This document shows, one piece after another, positions 36,584 to 43,891 of a stretch of 64,000 nucleotides of DNA. A program made the position numbers and the translations under genes. The stretch comes from Sporosarcina luteola (GTDB lineage Bacteria; Bacillota; Bacilli; Bacillales_A; Planococcaceae). Numbering within the stretch: position 1 is the stretch's first letter; each line of letters begins with the position of its first letter. Where the stretch lies: positions 80,922 to 144,921 of the forward strand of contig JACHLS010000011.1 in assembly GCA_014204635.1 (NCBI GenBank), in the 5' to 3' direction. The notes beneath the pieces are model-generated. The model did not search any database, had not been told where the DNA came from, and saw nothing but the letters and a program-made list of their open reading frames with translations.

Positions 36584-37075
36584 CTAATCTCGAGCAACTT
36601 CCCGATCGTAAATAAAATAGGAAAACGGAGTCGAATCCTCCATAAAATGATCCTCGGATTCCGACACGAGCTTCCAGCCGGTTCCGTATGCCGGAAAATA
36701 CGTGTCCCCCTGAAACTCTTTTCGAATGACAGTCGCATAAATACGATCGGCGAACTCCATTGCCATTTCGAATAATTGAGCTCCACCAATGATCACGACT
36801 TCCTCTGAGTATTCCCGCCCTTTGGCGATCGCTTCTTGAAGTGTATGGACAATCTCCACTCCCTCTGCAGAATAATCCGGATTCCGTGTAACGACAATAT
36901 TCAGCCTCCCGGGTAACGGCCTGCCGATCGACTCAAACGTTTTTCGGCCCATTACAATCGCATTTCCCATAGATACTTTCTTAAAATACGCGAGTTCTTC
37001 CGGGATATGCCAAGGCATTTTATTTTCAAAACCGATGACTCGGTTAAGATCATGTGCAAGAAGCATAGATATCAT
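36584..37075 (-). CDS. dfrA: Dihydrofolate reductase
   Basis: NADPH-dependent reductase that regenerates tetrahydrofolate after thymidylate synthesis. At 163 residues it is standard chromosomal DHFR. Visible motifs: MLLAHDLNRVIGFENKMPWH with the active-site loop and Trp, the catalytic acid in PEELAYFKK, GRKTFESIGRPLPGR for NADPH, and VVIIGGAQLFEMAM near 98. The gene follows thyA by 14 bases, the usual coupling since ThyA produces dihydrofolate. AAGGAG at nine bases sets the start at 37075. No unusual residue was noticed that would suggest acquired trimethoprim resistance. Confidence 0.96.
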   Translation of the reverse strand: MISMLLAHDLNRVIGFENKMPWHIPEELAYFKKVSMGNAIVMGRKTFESIGRPLPGRLNIVVTRNPDYSAEGVEIVHTLQEAIAKGREYSEEVVIIGGAQLFEMAMEFADRIYATVIRKEFQGDTYFPAYGTGWKLVSESEDHFMEDSTPFSYFIYDREVARD

Positions 37076-37089
37076 AGTTCTTCACTCCT

Positions 37090-38031
37090 TTACACCGCAA
37101 TGGGTGCTTTGATTTTTGGATGTGGATTATAGTTCTCGATTTGGATATCTTCATACGTCAAATCGAATATAGATTTTCCTTCTGCATGCAAACGCAGCGT
37201 CGGCAATTCTCTCGGTGTGCGCGTAAGTTGTTCCTTCACCTGTTCGACATGGTTGGAATAAATATGGCCGTCGCCAATTGTATGGATGAATTCCCCTACG
37301 CCGTAACCACATTCATGTGCGATAAGATGGACCAACAGGGCATACGAGGCAATGTTGTATGGCACGCCTAAGAACACATCGGCGCTCCTTTGATACAGTT
37401 GGCAGGAGAGCTTTCCATTAGCGATATAGAATTGGAACATCGTATGGCACGGAGGAAGAGCCATATCGTCAACTTCTGCAGGATTCCATGCGCTGACCAA
37501 GTGTCTTCTGGAATCTGGATTGTTCTTCAATCCTTCAATTAGATTGTTGATCTGATCAATTGTCTGATCCCCGACTGTCCAAGAGCGCCACTGCTTTCCA
37601 TAAATCGGGCCCAAATCGCCATACTGATCAGCAAATTGGTCGTCCGTCAGTACCCGTTCCTTATATAACGCCATTTCTTTTTCAAACATCTCAGCAAATG
37701 CCTCATCCGCTTGAATACGTCTACCGAAATTCGACATGTCGGGTCCAACATACTCATCACTCTTTACCCATTTCTCAAAACCCCATTCATCCCAAATGGG
37801 ATTTCGGTCTTGTATCAGGGTACGTAAATTAGTATCACCTTTTAAAAACCACAACAATTCGGAGGCGATCAGGCGAAACGCAGTCTTTTTCGTCGTCATC
37901 AGCGGAAAACCTTCATTTAAATCATAACGCATCTGATAACCGAAAATGCTGATCGTTCCAGTTCCGGTACGATCTTCTTTTACAGTTCCTGTCGTTAAGA
38001 TATGCTTGCATAAATCCAAATATTGTTTCAT
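37090..38031 (-). CDS. thyA: Thymidylate synthase ThyA
   Basis: Methylates dUMP to dTMP with methylene-tetrahydrofolate. It is 313 residues long, about 50 more than B. subtilis ThyB, because of an insert around residues 90-140 ([20 protein letters not shown]), the long ThyA form found in other Firmicutes. Active site: [12 protein letters not shown] with the catalytic Cys, preceded by [11 protein letters not shown], and [20 protein letters not shown] for dUMP. A TTG two codons upstream also fits the frame; AAGGAGG nine bases before the ATG at 38031 favours the ATG. Operon with dfrA. The fragment of ypjP and its terminator lie just upstream. Confidence 0.96.
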   Translation of the reverse strand: MKQYLDLCKHILTTGTVKEDRTGTGTISIFGYQMRYDLNEGFPLMTTKKTAFRLIASELLWFLKGDTNLRTLIQDRNPIWDEWGFEKWVKSDEYVGPDMSNFGRRIQADEAFAEMFEKEMALYKERVLTDDQFADQYGDLGPIYGKQWRSWTVGDQTIDQINNLIEGLKNNPDSRRHLVSAWNPAEVDDMALPPCHTMFQFYIANGKLSCQLYQRSADVFLGVPYNIASYALLVHLIAHECGYGVGEFIHTIGDGHIYSNHVEQVKEQLTRTPRELPTLRLHAEGKSIFDLTYEDIQIENYNPHPKIKAPIAV

Positions 38032-38068
38032 CTCCAAGAGCCTCCTTGTTCTTATAGCCAGTATAACG

Positions 38069-38109
38069 AAAAAACCGCCGAAATGGTATTAAGACAACCA
38101 CTTCGGCGG
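38069..38109 (-). terminator. Terminator behind the ypjP tail fragment
   Basis: CCGCCGAA (38075-38082) pairs with TTCGGCGG (38102-38109), then TTTTTT on the minus strand. The upstream arm lies inside the last codons of the fragment at 38089-38154. Confidence 0.75.
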
Positions 38110-38154
38110 TGTATTCTTCGACCAATATTTGTTGTTACTTTTATTAGTGGGTAT
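38089..38154 (-). pseudogene. Fragment: second copy of the YpjP C-terminus
   Basis: The minus strand reads SNNKYWSKNTPPKWLS then TAA. The intact ypjP at 42101 ends FWSKNTPPKWLS. The 12-residue tails differ only at the first aromatic residue. In the matching bases the other differences fall at third codon positions (for example gg(C/T) gg(T/C) gt(A/G) on the plus strand). So the copy diverged under coding constraint before it was cut off. Nothing resembling the rest of YpjP precedes it. It lies next to thyA, where an ancestral ypjP end could have been. Confidence 0.6.
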
Positions 38155-38294
38155 TTAATATCCAATAACAGCTACATATCCACCATGCATGTAACTTACG
38201 AAACGCCCATTAGTATTTTGGGGTATTGTAAAGTAATATTTTGGCGTACCGGATAATGATGATCTTTTTTATAAATTAAATCACGGAATTTCAT
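38155..38294 (-). pseudogene. Frameshifted small ORF (about 46 aa when repaired)
   Basis: Frame one starts at the ATG 38294 and reads MKFRDLIYKKDHHYP before continuing to a stop at 38196. A frame shifted by one base reads GTPKYYFTIPQNTNGRFVSY and ends VAVIGY at a TAA at 38155. Adding one G in the CCGGT context would join them into one peptide of about 46 residues. There is no good ribosome site. I do not recognise the product; it may be a decayed small gene, or the match may be chance. Confidence 0.4.
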
Positions 38295-38306
38295 ATTGTT
38301 GAACAG

Positions 38307-38331
38307 AAAGAGGAGGCTGCCGCCCCCTCTT
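38307..38331. terminator. Terminator of the YolD-like gene
   Basis: AAAGAGG-A-GGC pairs with GCC-C-CCTCTTT. The T run is best on the plus strand, with CTTTCTGTT on the minus strand. Confidence 0.6.
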
Positions 38332-38333
38332 TT

Positions 38334-38690
38334 TTAATCCACTGACTGGACTGATATGATATCGTTTAATCCGATTCTTATATCCCCAAACGGATCGGCT
38401 AGAATTAACGTTTGATTATGTATGTCGATTATTTCTATAGTGCCTTGATGTAAAATGATTTGTCCGTCTCTCCACGTTTTGATAAGTGCCTGGCATTTAC
38501 GCCTGTGGGCAAAATCAAGCTCTTCTTGCAATGAGGCCAAGTCCCATTCGTTCAACTCCGGATGCTCTACCTTGTCGTCTTCTGCCTGCCAATCCCTTAG
38601 TTGCGCAATGTGCTCTGGAAGCATTAATGAGGTCCAATTGATTGCGCCACGATCTTTCATAGTTTCGTGTTGTTTCAACTCTTTATTCAT
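38334..38690 (-). CDS. YolD-like protein, orphan
   Basis: A 118-residue protein of the YolD-like family (PF08863), with the opening KDRGAINWTSLMLPEHIAQL, a helical middle and a C-terminal beta segment (GTIEIIDIHNQTLILADPFG then DIRIGLNDIISVQSVD). Family members usually sit beside a Y-family DNA polymerase (UvrX/YqjW) in SOS-induced pairs on mobile elements. No polymerase gene is present here, so it is an orphan. A LexA-like sequence lies in a promoter 230 bases upstream. A longer frame exists, but GAAGGG precedes the ATG at 38690. It lies in the accessory segment between thyA and ypjP. Confidence 0.78.
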   Translation of the reverse strand: MNKELKQHETMKDRGAINWTSLMLPEHIAQLRDWQAEDDKVEHPELNEWDLASLQEELDFAHRRKCQALIKTWRDGQIILHQGTIEIIDIHNQTLILADPFGDIRIGLNDIISVQSVD

Positions 38691-38921
38691 TAGACAACCC
38701 TTCTCTCTTTCATGGTGACGGGAATAAGGGCTAATACATATCACTAGTCAAAGTACGTTTAGATTTCCGTAAATAACAGTATGTCCTTAACCCACCTGCA
38801 ACATTTTAATTCGCTTTATGTTAATCGATCCGTCCCATGCTATATACATCATATTCAATCCTACGCCATATCATACCGATTTATCTAATGTTTTACGCAC
38901 ACTCGTTCCCTTCATTTTTTC

Positions 38922-38950
38922 ATTATAGAGAATGGACGTTCGTGTGTATA
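38922..38950 (-). promoter_or_regulatory. Promoter with LexA-like box upstream of the YolD-like gene
   Basis: On the minus strand TATACA (38945-38950), 17 bases, TATAAT (38922-38927). The spacer holds AGAATGGACGTTCG (plus strand, 38929-38942), which matches CGAAC-RNRY-GTTCG at eight of ten half-site bases. The leader to the YolD-like start would be about 225 bases. Apart from this, 38691-39118 shows no recognisable gene. Confidence 0.4.
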
Positions 38951-39118
38951 TGGTAAAAAATCCCTCAAACGTTTGCTTCAGAAGATAACGCTCCCAAGTG
39001 ATAAATCCCATTAAGTTTTTTGGCAGTAACCGTTGGTTTACTAATGATTAACAGAGTTTATTTCAGCGTATCATGCAAATACTAATTGAAATGTCTTCTG
39101 ATAAGGAGCGTATTTCGT

Positions 39119-39655
39119 ATGTTAAGAAAACTGTTTTATTTTGTGATTCTGATTGGCATTACTTCTATTTTTGATTATGAAAGTGAAAAGAACACCGTAG
39201 CTTTTGGAGATGCCCCGCCTTCTTTTGAAGAAAAATTTGCAGAGGTAGGATATCAATCAGTAGAAGATGCAATTAAGAAATTTGAAAATCATTGTAAGTG
39301 TGAAGTGAAGTTGCCTCAAGGTATGCCATCAATAAAATTTACTCATAAATTCGGAAGATTTTTTGAAGATAGTAGGTATAATATCAATCATTCTTTAACG
39401 ATCATGTTTGTTGATAAGGAGGAAAGAAACAATGTCTATAAAATTGACATCCGTCCCTTAAAAAATAAATTACAACTCGAAGGGGAAAAGTATACTCTTC
39501 AAGACGGTAGTACAGCCATATATTTTGAACACGATATTTTCAACTTTTTTGTATTCGAAAAAGGAAATCTACAATATATATTAGGCATCAACAAAAACGT
39601 TTCTGCCACGGCTACTCCTCAAATCTTAATTGAAATTGCCAATTCATTTAAGTAA
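39119..39655 (+). CDS. Secreted or anchored uncharacterised protein (178 aa)
   Basis: The N-terminus MLRKLFYFVILIGITSIFDY is a signal peptide or anchor. The mature part begins about residue 25 (GDAPPSFEEKFAEVGYQSVE), has one Cys pair in HCKCEV, and is beta-rich toward the end (SATATPQILIEIANSF). It resembles the general DUF4367-type plan of extracytoplasmic Bacillales proteins, but I would not assign it. Base composition is clearly richer in A/T than the flanking conserved genes, which suits acquired DNA. AAGGAG lies ten bases before the ATG at 39119. No partner gene is evident. Confidence 0.6.
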   Translation: MLRKLFYFVILIGITSIFDYESEKNTVAFGDAPPSFEEKFAEVGYQSVEDAIKKFENHCKCEVKLPQGMPSIKFTHKFGRFFEDSRYNINHSLTIMFVDKEERNNVYKIDIRPLKNKLQLEGEKYTLQDGSTAIYFEHDIFNFFVFEKGNLQYILGINKNVSATATPQILIEIANSFK

Positions 39656-39838
39656 ATTCATCAATAATATGGTTGATAGGAACAACATGTAATTATGGAT
39701 AGAGCAAGGTGTTATACAGGTAAAAAGCGTATTCTTCCAAATAATGTATGGGCGCTTTTGGATTTACATAGTATCGGTCATTCATGTGTTTACCTCCATA
39801 TTTATCTGATTTATACTAAATAAAGATGGAGGATAACA

Positions 39839-40220
39839 ATGAATAAACTTAAAAGCTTTGCAAGGAAACTAAAAAAGAATTTATTTGTTCTTTATTTAGC
39901 ATATAAGGATTCGCGAACTCCTTTGTTAGCTAAAATAGTAGCAATATGTGTTGTAGCCTACGCTTTCAGTCCTATTGATTTAATCCCTGATTTCATACCT
40001 TTTATAGGGTATCTTGATGACCTAATTATTGTCCCTCTGGGAATCTCATTAGCCCTTAGACTAATACCCCCCACAAATCATAGAAGAACATAGAGGTAGA
40101 GCCGAAGAAATTAAAGAAGACGGTAAGCCGAAAAATTGGTTTGTCGGCGCTCTTTTTATTCTTGTCTGGATCTTAATTGCCATATGGATAGGAAAACTAT
40201 TATATAGCTTGTTTTATTAA
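39839..40220 (+). pseudogene. DUF1232 (YkvA-like) membrane protein, frameshifted in a C6 run
   Basis: The first 78 codons encode the DUF1232 core YAFSPIDLIPDFIPFIGYLD with DLIIVPLGISLALRLIPP, then a shifted tail runs to a stop at 40093. Reading one base over after the CCCCCC at about 40067-40072 restores QIIEEHRGRAEEIKEDGKPK followed by a membrane span (FVGALFILVWILIAIWIGKL) to a stop at 40220. That gives a normal protein of about 126 residues. A single extra C explains it. GGAGG fixes the ATG at 39839. It could be a real inactivation, a slippage-switched gene or a sequencing error. Confidence 0.75.
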
Positions 40221-40434
40221 AACTAATTGCTGCACATAAATAGTCTACTCTCCACCGCGAATCTCCGATGCGATTTTCCCTTTCTCCCCTAGCCTGCGTA
40301 ATCTTTGCTAAGGAACTGTCAAGTCCGCCGCTCTCCTCTTAGATAACAGCCAATATCCGATACTTCGATTCCTCCGAACACATTTCAGGAAGGTTTGCCT
40401 CTCCTTCGAGCAACTTTCCTATTTCGTTACATTT

Positions 40435-40463
40435 GTGACATTAACAAACTTTTACAGTATAAT
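40435..40463 (+). promoter_or_regulatory. Sigma-A promoter of the GNAT gene
   Basis: GTGACA (40435-40440), 17 bases, perfect TATAAT (40458-40463). The region 40221-40434 before it shows no gene or clear repeat. Confidence 0.7.
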
Positions 40464-40550
40464 CATATTGAATTGAATGATGAGAGGACTGAACTATGCG
40501 CAGGTATCAATATCTTAATCCCAGAATAAAAAGATACTGGAGGTAATATA

Positions 40551-41081
40551 TTGATTACAGAAATACAAACCGAAAGATTAGTTTTAAGAAAAATGAAATT
40601 GTCAGACTCCGATTGTTTGTTTGATATATGGTCTGATCCGGAAGTTACAAAGTTTATGAATATCAATAGTTTCGCTGATAAAAAGCAGGCAATTGATATG
40701 ATAGAATTTCTTGACAAACTATCTCTGGATAACAAAGCGATTCGTTACTCCATAATTGAACTAGAATCAAATTCAATCATTGGCACCTGCGGGTATAATT
40801 CAGTGGATTTTTCAAATGCCAAAGCAGAGATTGGATATGATCTTAGTAAAAGCTACTGGGGCAAAGGATATGCGACAGAAGCCGTTCGTTCTCTGTTGGA
40901 TTATGCATTTAACACGTTAAAATTCAACAGAATAGAAGCAAAAGTCCAACCTGAAAACAAAAGTTCCATAAAAGTTTTACAAAAGTTAAATTTTACTTTT
41001 GAAGGCACAATGAGAATGTGCGAAAAATCCGGTGATAAGTTTAATGATCTTACTATTTTCTCTAAACTAATCTCAGATTAA
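40551..41081 (+). CDS. GNAT family N-acetyltransferase (RimJ/RimL type)
   Basis: A 176-residue acetyl-CoA-dependent transferase. It opens with TERLVLRKMKLSDSDCLFDI, has the acetyl-CoA motif A region around DLSKSYWGKGYATEAVRSLL (near residue 105), then FNRIEAKVQPENKSSIKVLQ with the conserved Asn/Ser, and ends KLNFTFEGTMR. This is the ribosomal-protein-like RimJ/RimL group, whose members modify N-termini of proteins or small amines; the substrate is unknown. The start is a TTG with GGAGGT six bases before it and no better ATG nearby. AT-rich; lies in the accessory segment with its own promoter and terminator. Confidence 0.85.
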   Translation: MITEIQTERLVLRKMKLSDSDCLFDIWSDPEVTKFMNINSFADKKQAIDMIEFLDKLSLDNKAIRYSIIELESNSIIGTCGYNSVDFSNAKAEIGYDLSKSYWGKGYATEAVRSLLDYAFNTLKFNRIEAKVQPENKSSIKVLQKLNFTFEGTMRMCEKSGDKFNDLTIFSKLISD

Positions 41082-41103
41082 TTCAGAGTTTCTCGGCCTA
41101 CAT

Positions 41104-41130
41104 GCACAGCCAATTTTGAATTGGCTGTGC
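41104..41130 (+). terminator. Terminator of the GNAT gene
   Basis: GCACAGCCAAT pairs with ATTGGCTGTGC over 11 bases with a short TTTGA-type loop, then TTTATGTTTTT. Confidence 0.82.
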
Positions 41131-41159
41131 TTTATGTTTTTCTAATTTTTAAAGATCCC

Positions 41160-41372
41160 CTATTCGCCTGCTAACAATAAAATCCCTCCCGATTCAAATG
41201 CAGCTAATCGGTTTGTCGCATCGCTGTCTTGGCTGCCGCTCGCCGGATCACCTCAACGTTGGAAACCATCGGCTCCGTCACCGTCCTGTCAATGCTCCAC
41301 CACCGCTGACGCAACCATAGAGGGAAGCCCGTTTGCCTCCATTTGATTACGGTGTTCTTTTGTGACGGCCAT
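41160..41372 (-). pseudogene. Decayed small gene with two frameshifts
   Basis: From the ATG at 41372 the frame reads MAVTKEHRNQMEANGLPSMV and on to a TGA at 41289. A shifted frame continues RTVTEPMVSNVEVIRRAAAK up to a TAG at 41204. A third frame reads RLAAFESGGILLLAGE to a TAG at 41160. Joined, they make about 70 residues with uniform amino-acid character, so I take it as one eroded gene. The family is not recognised. Confidence 0.5.
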
Positions 41373-41382
41373 TTTTAATACC

Positions 41383-41541
41383 TCAATTCTTTCGCCCGTG
41401 TTTCGTATGCTGTGTCATGCAGACTGATTCAATGTCGACTTCCAAATCACCATTTTCGTCAAATGAAATTACTACGTGATACTGCACGACATGAAACTGC
41501 TTACCGCATTCTGTACATGTTGGATCGTCAAATTCATACAT
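41383..41541 (-). CDS. Short CxxC protein, possibly a gene remnant
   Basis: Fifty-two residues starting MYEFDDPTCTECGKQFHVVQ. A CTEC pair and a later single Cys suggest half of a zinc ribbon, and the rest is acidic with a basic end (MTQHTKHGRKN). The frame is open upstream to a TTG at 41607 but those codons overlap a plus-strand remnant and look non-coding. GGAG lies six bases before the ATG at 41541. It may be a true small protein or the 3' end of a larger gene, given the decay around it. Confidence 0.4.
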   Translation of the reverse strand: MYEFDDPTCTECGKQFHVVQYHVVISFDENGDLEVDIESVCMTQHTKHGRKN

Positions 41542-41562
41542 CCCATTCTCCGTTTGGGGGTT

Positions 41563-41946
41563 ATTGTAATCAAAATCAGCGTTTTCGAAACTATAAATCC
41601 TTTGCAACCATCAACATTCTAATGCAGCATTATGGTTTTCAAAATCCCGATGGATATATGATTGGAAATTATGCCGGAAAACCTGCTGGCGAACAATTTT
41701 TAAAACGACTTATCGATCTGTTCTTTGAAAGGAAAGAACCCCTCACTCTACCCCTCACTATCTACGACACCTTTTCGTTTCGTTCCAATTATCAAATCAT
41801 GTTCCGATTACAACTGTTGCCGTTTTAATCGGTGATACTCCTGATACGGTTTTTACAAAACTTACGCACAATCATTTGGTATGGATGAAGTTGCAGCAGC
41901 CAACTTAATAGACAATATTGTCGTTTTAAATTCCTTTGATAATTAA
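41563..41946 (+). pseudogene. Eroded gene with two frameshifts, family unknown
   Basis: Frame A reads RNYKSFATINILMQHYGFQN, then IGNYAGKPAGEQFLKRLIDL to a TAA at 41828. Frame B, overlapping its end, reads VPITTVAVLIGDTPDTVFTK. Frame C reads KTYAQSFGMDEVAAANLIDN and ends VVLNSFDN at a TAA at 41946. The three run in order without large gaps and have protein-like composition. No conserved motif lets me name it. Confidence 0.5.
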
Positions 41947-42060
41947 AAAGTGATCAAGTTGGGGAACATGCTTAAATTGGTTGTCTGACGAGAAAAAATC
42001 GTCTACATAAGAAGTTACCAACCTTCCCTAAGAAACGTTGATTCACCAAAATTTGTGCAT

Positions 42061-42090
42061 AAAAAAACGCCCATCATTGAGGACGAGCGT
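42061..42090 (-). terminator. Terminator of ypjP
   Basis: On the minus strand ACGCTC pairs with GGGCGT (one G-U) and is followed by TTTTTT, 11 bases past the ypjP stop. Confidence 0.65.
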
Positions 42091-42100
42091 TCCAACATTT

Positions 42101-42700
42101 TTATGACAACCACTTCGGTGGCGTGTTTTTCGACCAGAAAATATCTCCAATCGAGTGATGCGCTATAAAATCATCTTCAGCTGTATGATAATGAAAGTTA
42201 TAGAAAAATCCGTCTTGCGGACGCTTCTCTGTACGGACATGGAACCGGATCAAATCCTTTTCTTTGTCCTTATCATGCACATGAAAGATCTTTTCTGCAT
42301 AATTTCCAGAAGGTGTTTCTGTAATGGCAAGCCTTCTTTTATGAAGGTCTCCCTCGGTTTCCAGCGTTTTTTGAATGACTTCCTCAATTTTCGGGAAAAT
42401 GATCGTGTCAAATTCGTTTTGAATCACTGGACCGATCTTGGAGCCGAACTTCATGTAGGACAAGTCTTTTGCAGAGGCATACAACACGGCAACATCTGTA
42501 GCATCTGCTAAAGCTGGTTCGGTCTGGAAATAGCTGTCTTCCAGCCCATACTCAATCTCTTGGCTAAGCGATGGTTGGTCGCTTTCCCGTGCATCGTCCT
42601 TTGGATTTAAGTTGGTCCATATTTCATGGCTGGGCGATATGACGCCCAATGTCAGAATCGCAACTGCTGCCATGATGAGTTTTTGTAGGTATTGTTTCAT
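42101..42700 (-). CDS. ypjP: YpjP-like protein
   Basis: A 199-residue protein with an N-terminal signal or anchor (KLIMAAVAILTLGVI, about 7-21) followed by an extracellular domain of the YpjP family of Bacillales, function unknown. The conserved C-terminal part runs from IRFHVRTEKRPQDGFFYNFH to the end FWSKNTPPKWLS. A GTG three codons upstream is in frame; the ATG at 42700 with GGGTGA before it is chosen. In B. subtilis ypjP lies near thyB-dfrA and ypiP. Here about 4 kb of accessory DNA separates it from thyA, and a second copy of its last codons lies beside thyA. Confidence 0.8.
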   Translation of the reverse strand: MKQYLQKLIMAAVAILTLGVISPSHEIWTNLNPKDDARESDQPSLSQEIEYGLEDSYFQTEPALADATDVAVLYASAKDLSYMKFGSKIGPVIQNEFDTIIFPKIEEVIQKTLETEGDLHKRRLAITETPSGNYAEKIFHVHDKDKEKDLIRFHVRTEKRPQDGFFYNFHYHTAEDDFIAHHSIGDIFWSKNTPPKWLS

Positions 42701-42884
42701 CCCATTCACCCGCTTTATCGTTCGCCAAAATTTGAACGACGATATTTTTGTCTTTTTTGTGTATATTTACTAATGCTCTTACTAAGTAAGACGAAAACAA
42801 CTTGAAAAGGTTTCATATTTCTCCTTTTCATTGTACAATAAAACCATGAGGATTTGGAGTGTAATGTAAGGAGGTTTTTATACA

Positions 42885-42962
42885 ATGGATGTTCAACTAT
42901 GGATTGGAATTGGTATGCTCGTACTCATTCTTTATTTAAGCTCCTTGAATTTTACGCATTAA
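42885..42962 (+). CDS. Single-span membrane peptide (25 aa)
   Basis: MDVQLWIGIGMLVLILYLSS followed by LNFTH and TAA. Almost the entire peptide is one hydrophobic helix of about 17 residues. A near-perfect ribosome site (TAAGGAGG, 42867-42874) lies ten bases before the ATG, in otherwise empty sequence between ypjP and ypiP, which is why I accept so short a gene. Divergent from ypjP. It resembles the general class of small Bacillus membrane peptides that modulate a larger membrane protein; no partner can be named. Confidence 0.6.
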   Translation: MDVQLWIGIGMLVLILYLSSLNFTH

Positions 42963-43078
42963 AAAAAACATGCAGGCGAGTTGAGCTGTAAAACGCGATT
43001 GTTTATAAAGCCGCATTTGCAATACAACCTGCCTCCAGCCAATTGGCTGACTTAAATACTGAAGAATTTATAATGTAT

Positions 43079-43110
43079 TAAAAGCCGTCCTTACGTTGAA
43101 GGACGGCTTT
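43079..43110. terminator. Bidirectional terminator next to ypiP
   Basis: AAAGCCGTCC pairs with GGACGGCTTT over ten bases, followed by TT on the plus strand and TTTTAA on the minus strand. Confidence 0.82.
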
Positions 43111-43111
43111 T

Positions 43112-43891
43112 TCATTTGTCGATGTAACCAAAATGAAACTTTGTGTTTGGCCGGATCAGACGGTTCAAATGAAATTTTCCAAAAACATCTGAATCGAAAT
43201 GGTCCTTGACAACAACCCGTTTCCGGCATACGCGAAACGCTTCCGCCATCCACTCTTCCGTCAATTGTGAATGCATGCCCGCCATCCGCAAAGCAGAAAA
43301 ATTTGTCGATTCCTCGATCGGTTCACTGAACATCGTATCAATGTAGACGATATCCCATGATCGATCAGGCTGCCGTTTCAAATGCTGAATGGCGTCTTCC
43401 TGAATGACACGAATCCGTCCCATCGCCTCGGTTAATTGAGGAAGTTTGGCTTCATATGCTTGAAGACCTTTTTTTGTAATGAAAGCCACTGCAGGATCCG
43501 CTTCCACGCCCTCTACCAACCCTTCGCTTCCTGTTATAAACGAAGCGACAATGCTATCCGAAGCCAGGCCAAGTGTACAATCTAAGAAAGAATCTCCTTG
43601 CTTCAGTCCACAAATAGCCATTAGAGGATCCGTCTCTCCCTTCAAAATCCGTTTTAAACGGAATGCTGCCGAGTTGGGATGAAAGAAAAACGGTTCCACC
43701 ACTCCAAAGACAAAATATTCATAACGCTTTTTTCCGGCAACAAGGACATTTGCCGAATACGTCAATTGCATGTTGCGTACGGATCGTTTCTTTCTATCGA
43801 TCACCGGGTAGCCAAGTGTTCGACTCGCTTCTTGGGCTAACAAAAATGTTTCTTCATCCGGCCTGCCGGCAGTTGTGATGATCGTCTTCAC
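43112..43891 (-). CDS. ypiP: Class I SAM-dependent methyltransferase, YpiP-like
   Basis: A 259-residue predicted methyltransferase. The SAM-binding loop is DCTLGLASDSIVASF near residue 100, followed by VEGVEADPAVAFI (acidic ribose ligand) and DIVYIDTMFSEPIEES with a D/NPPF-like motif changed to DTMFSEP. This resembles RsmD/RsmJ-like rRNA enzymes but the substrate is unknown. The GTG start overlaps the brxA stop by four bases, so the two are coupled, as in B. subtilis (yphP-ypiP region). Ends at a strong bidirectional terminator. Confidence 0.82.
   Translation of the reverse strand: MKTIITTAGRPDEETFLLAQEASRTLGYPVIDRKKRSVRNMQLTYSANVLVAGKKRYEYFVFGVVEPFFFHPNSAAFRLKRILKGETDPLMAICGLKQGDSFLDCTLGLASDSIVASFITGSEGLVEGVEADPAVAFITKKGLQAYEAKLPQLTEAMGRIRVIQEDAIQHLKRQPDRSWDIVYIDTMFSEPIEESTNFSALRMAGMHSQLTEEWMAEAFRVCRKRVVVKDHFDSDVFGKFHLNRLIRPNTKFHFGYIDK

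Noticed and set aside
41542..41607. N-terminal extension of the CxxC ORF to a TTG
   Set aside because: Weak start, low-quality residues and overlap with a plus-strand remnant.
38089..42140. Perfect attL/attR direct repeat of a recent integration
   Set aside because: The two ypjP ends share only a 14-base identical stretch and differ at many third positions, so they are not fresh att copies; no integrase is present.
43036..43049. Perfect palindrome CAGCCAATTGGCTG
   Set aside because: No loop, no T run and no gene start nearby; could be chance or a site for an unknown protein.
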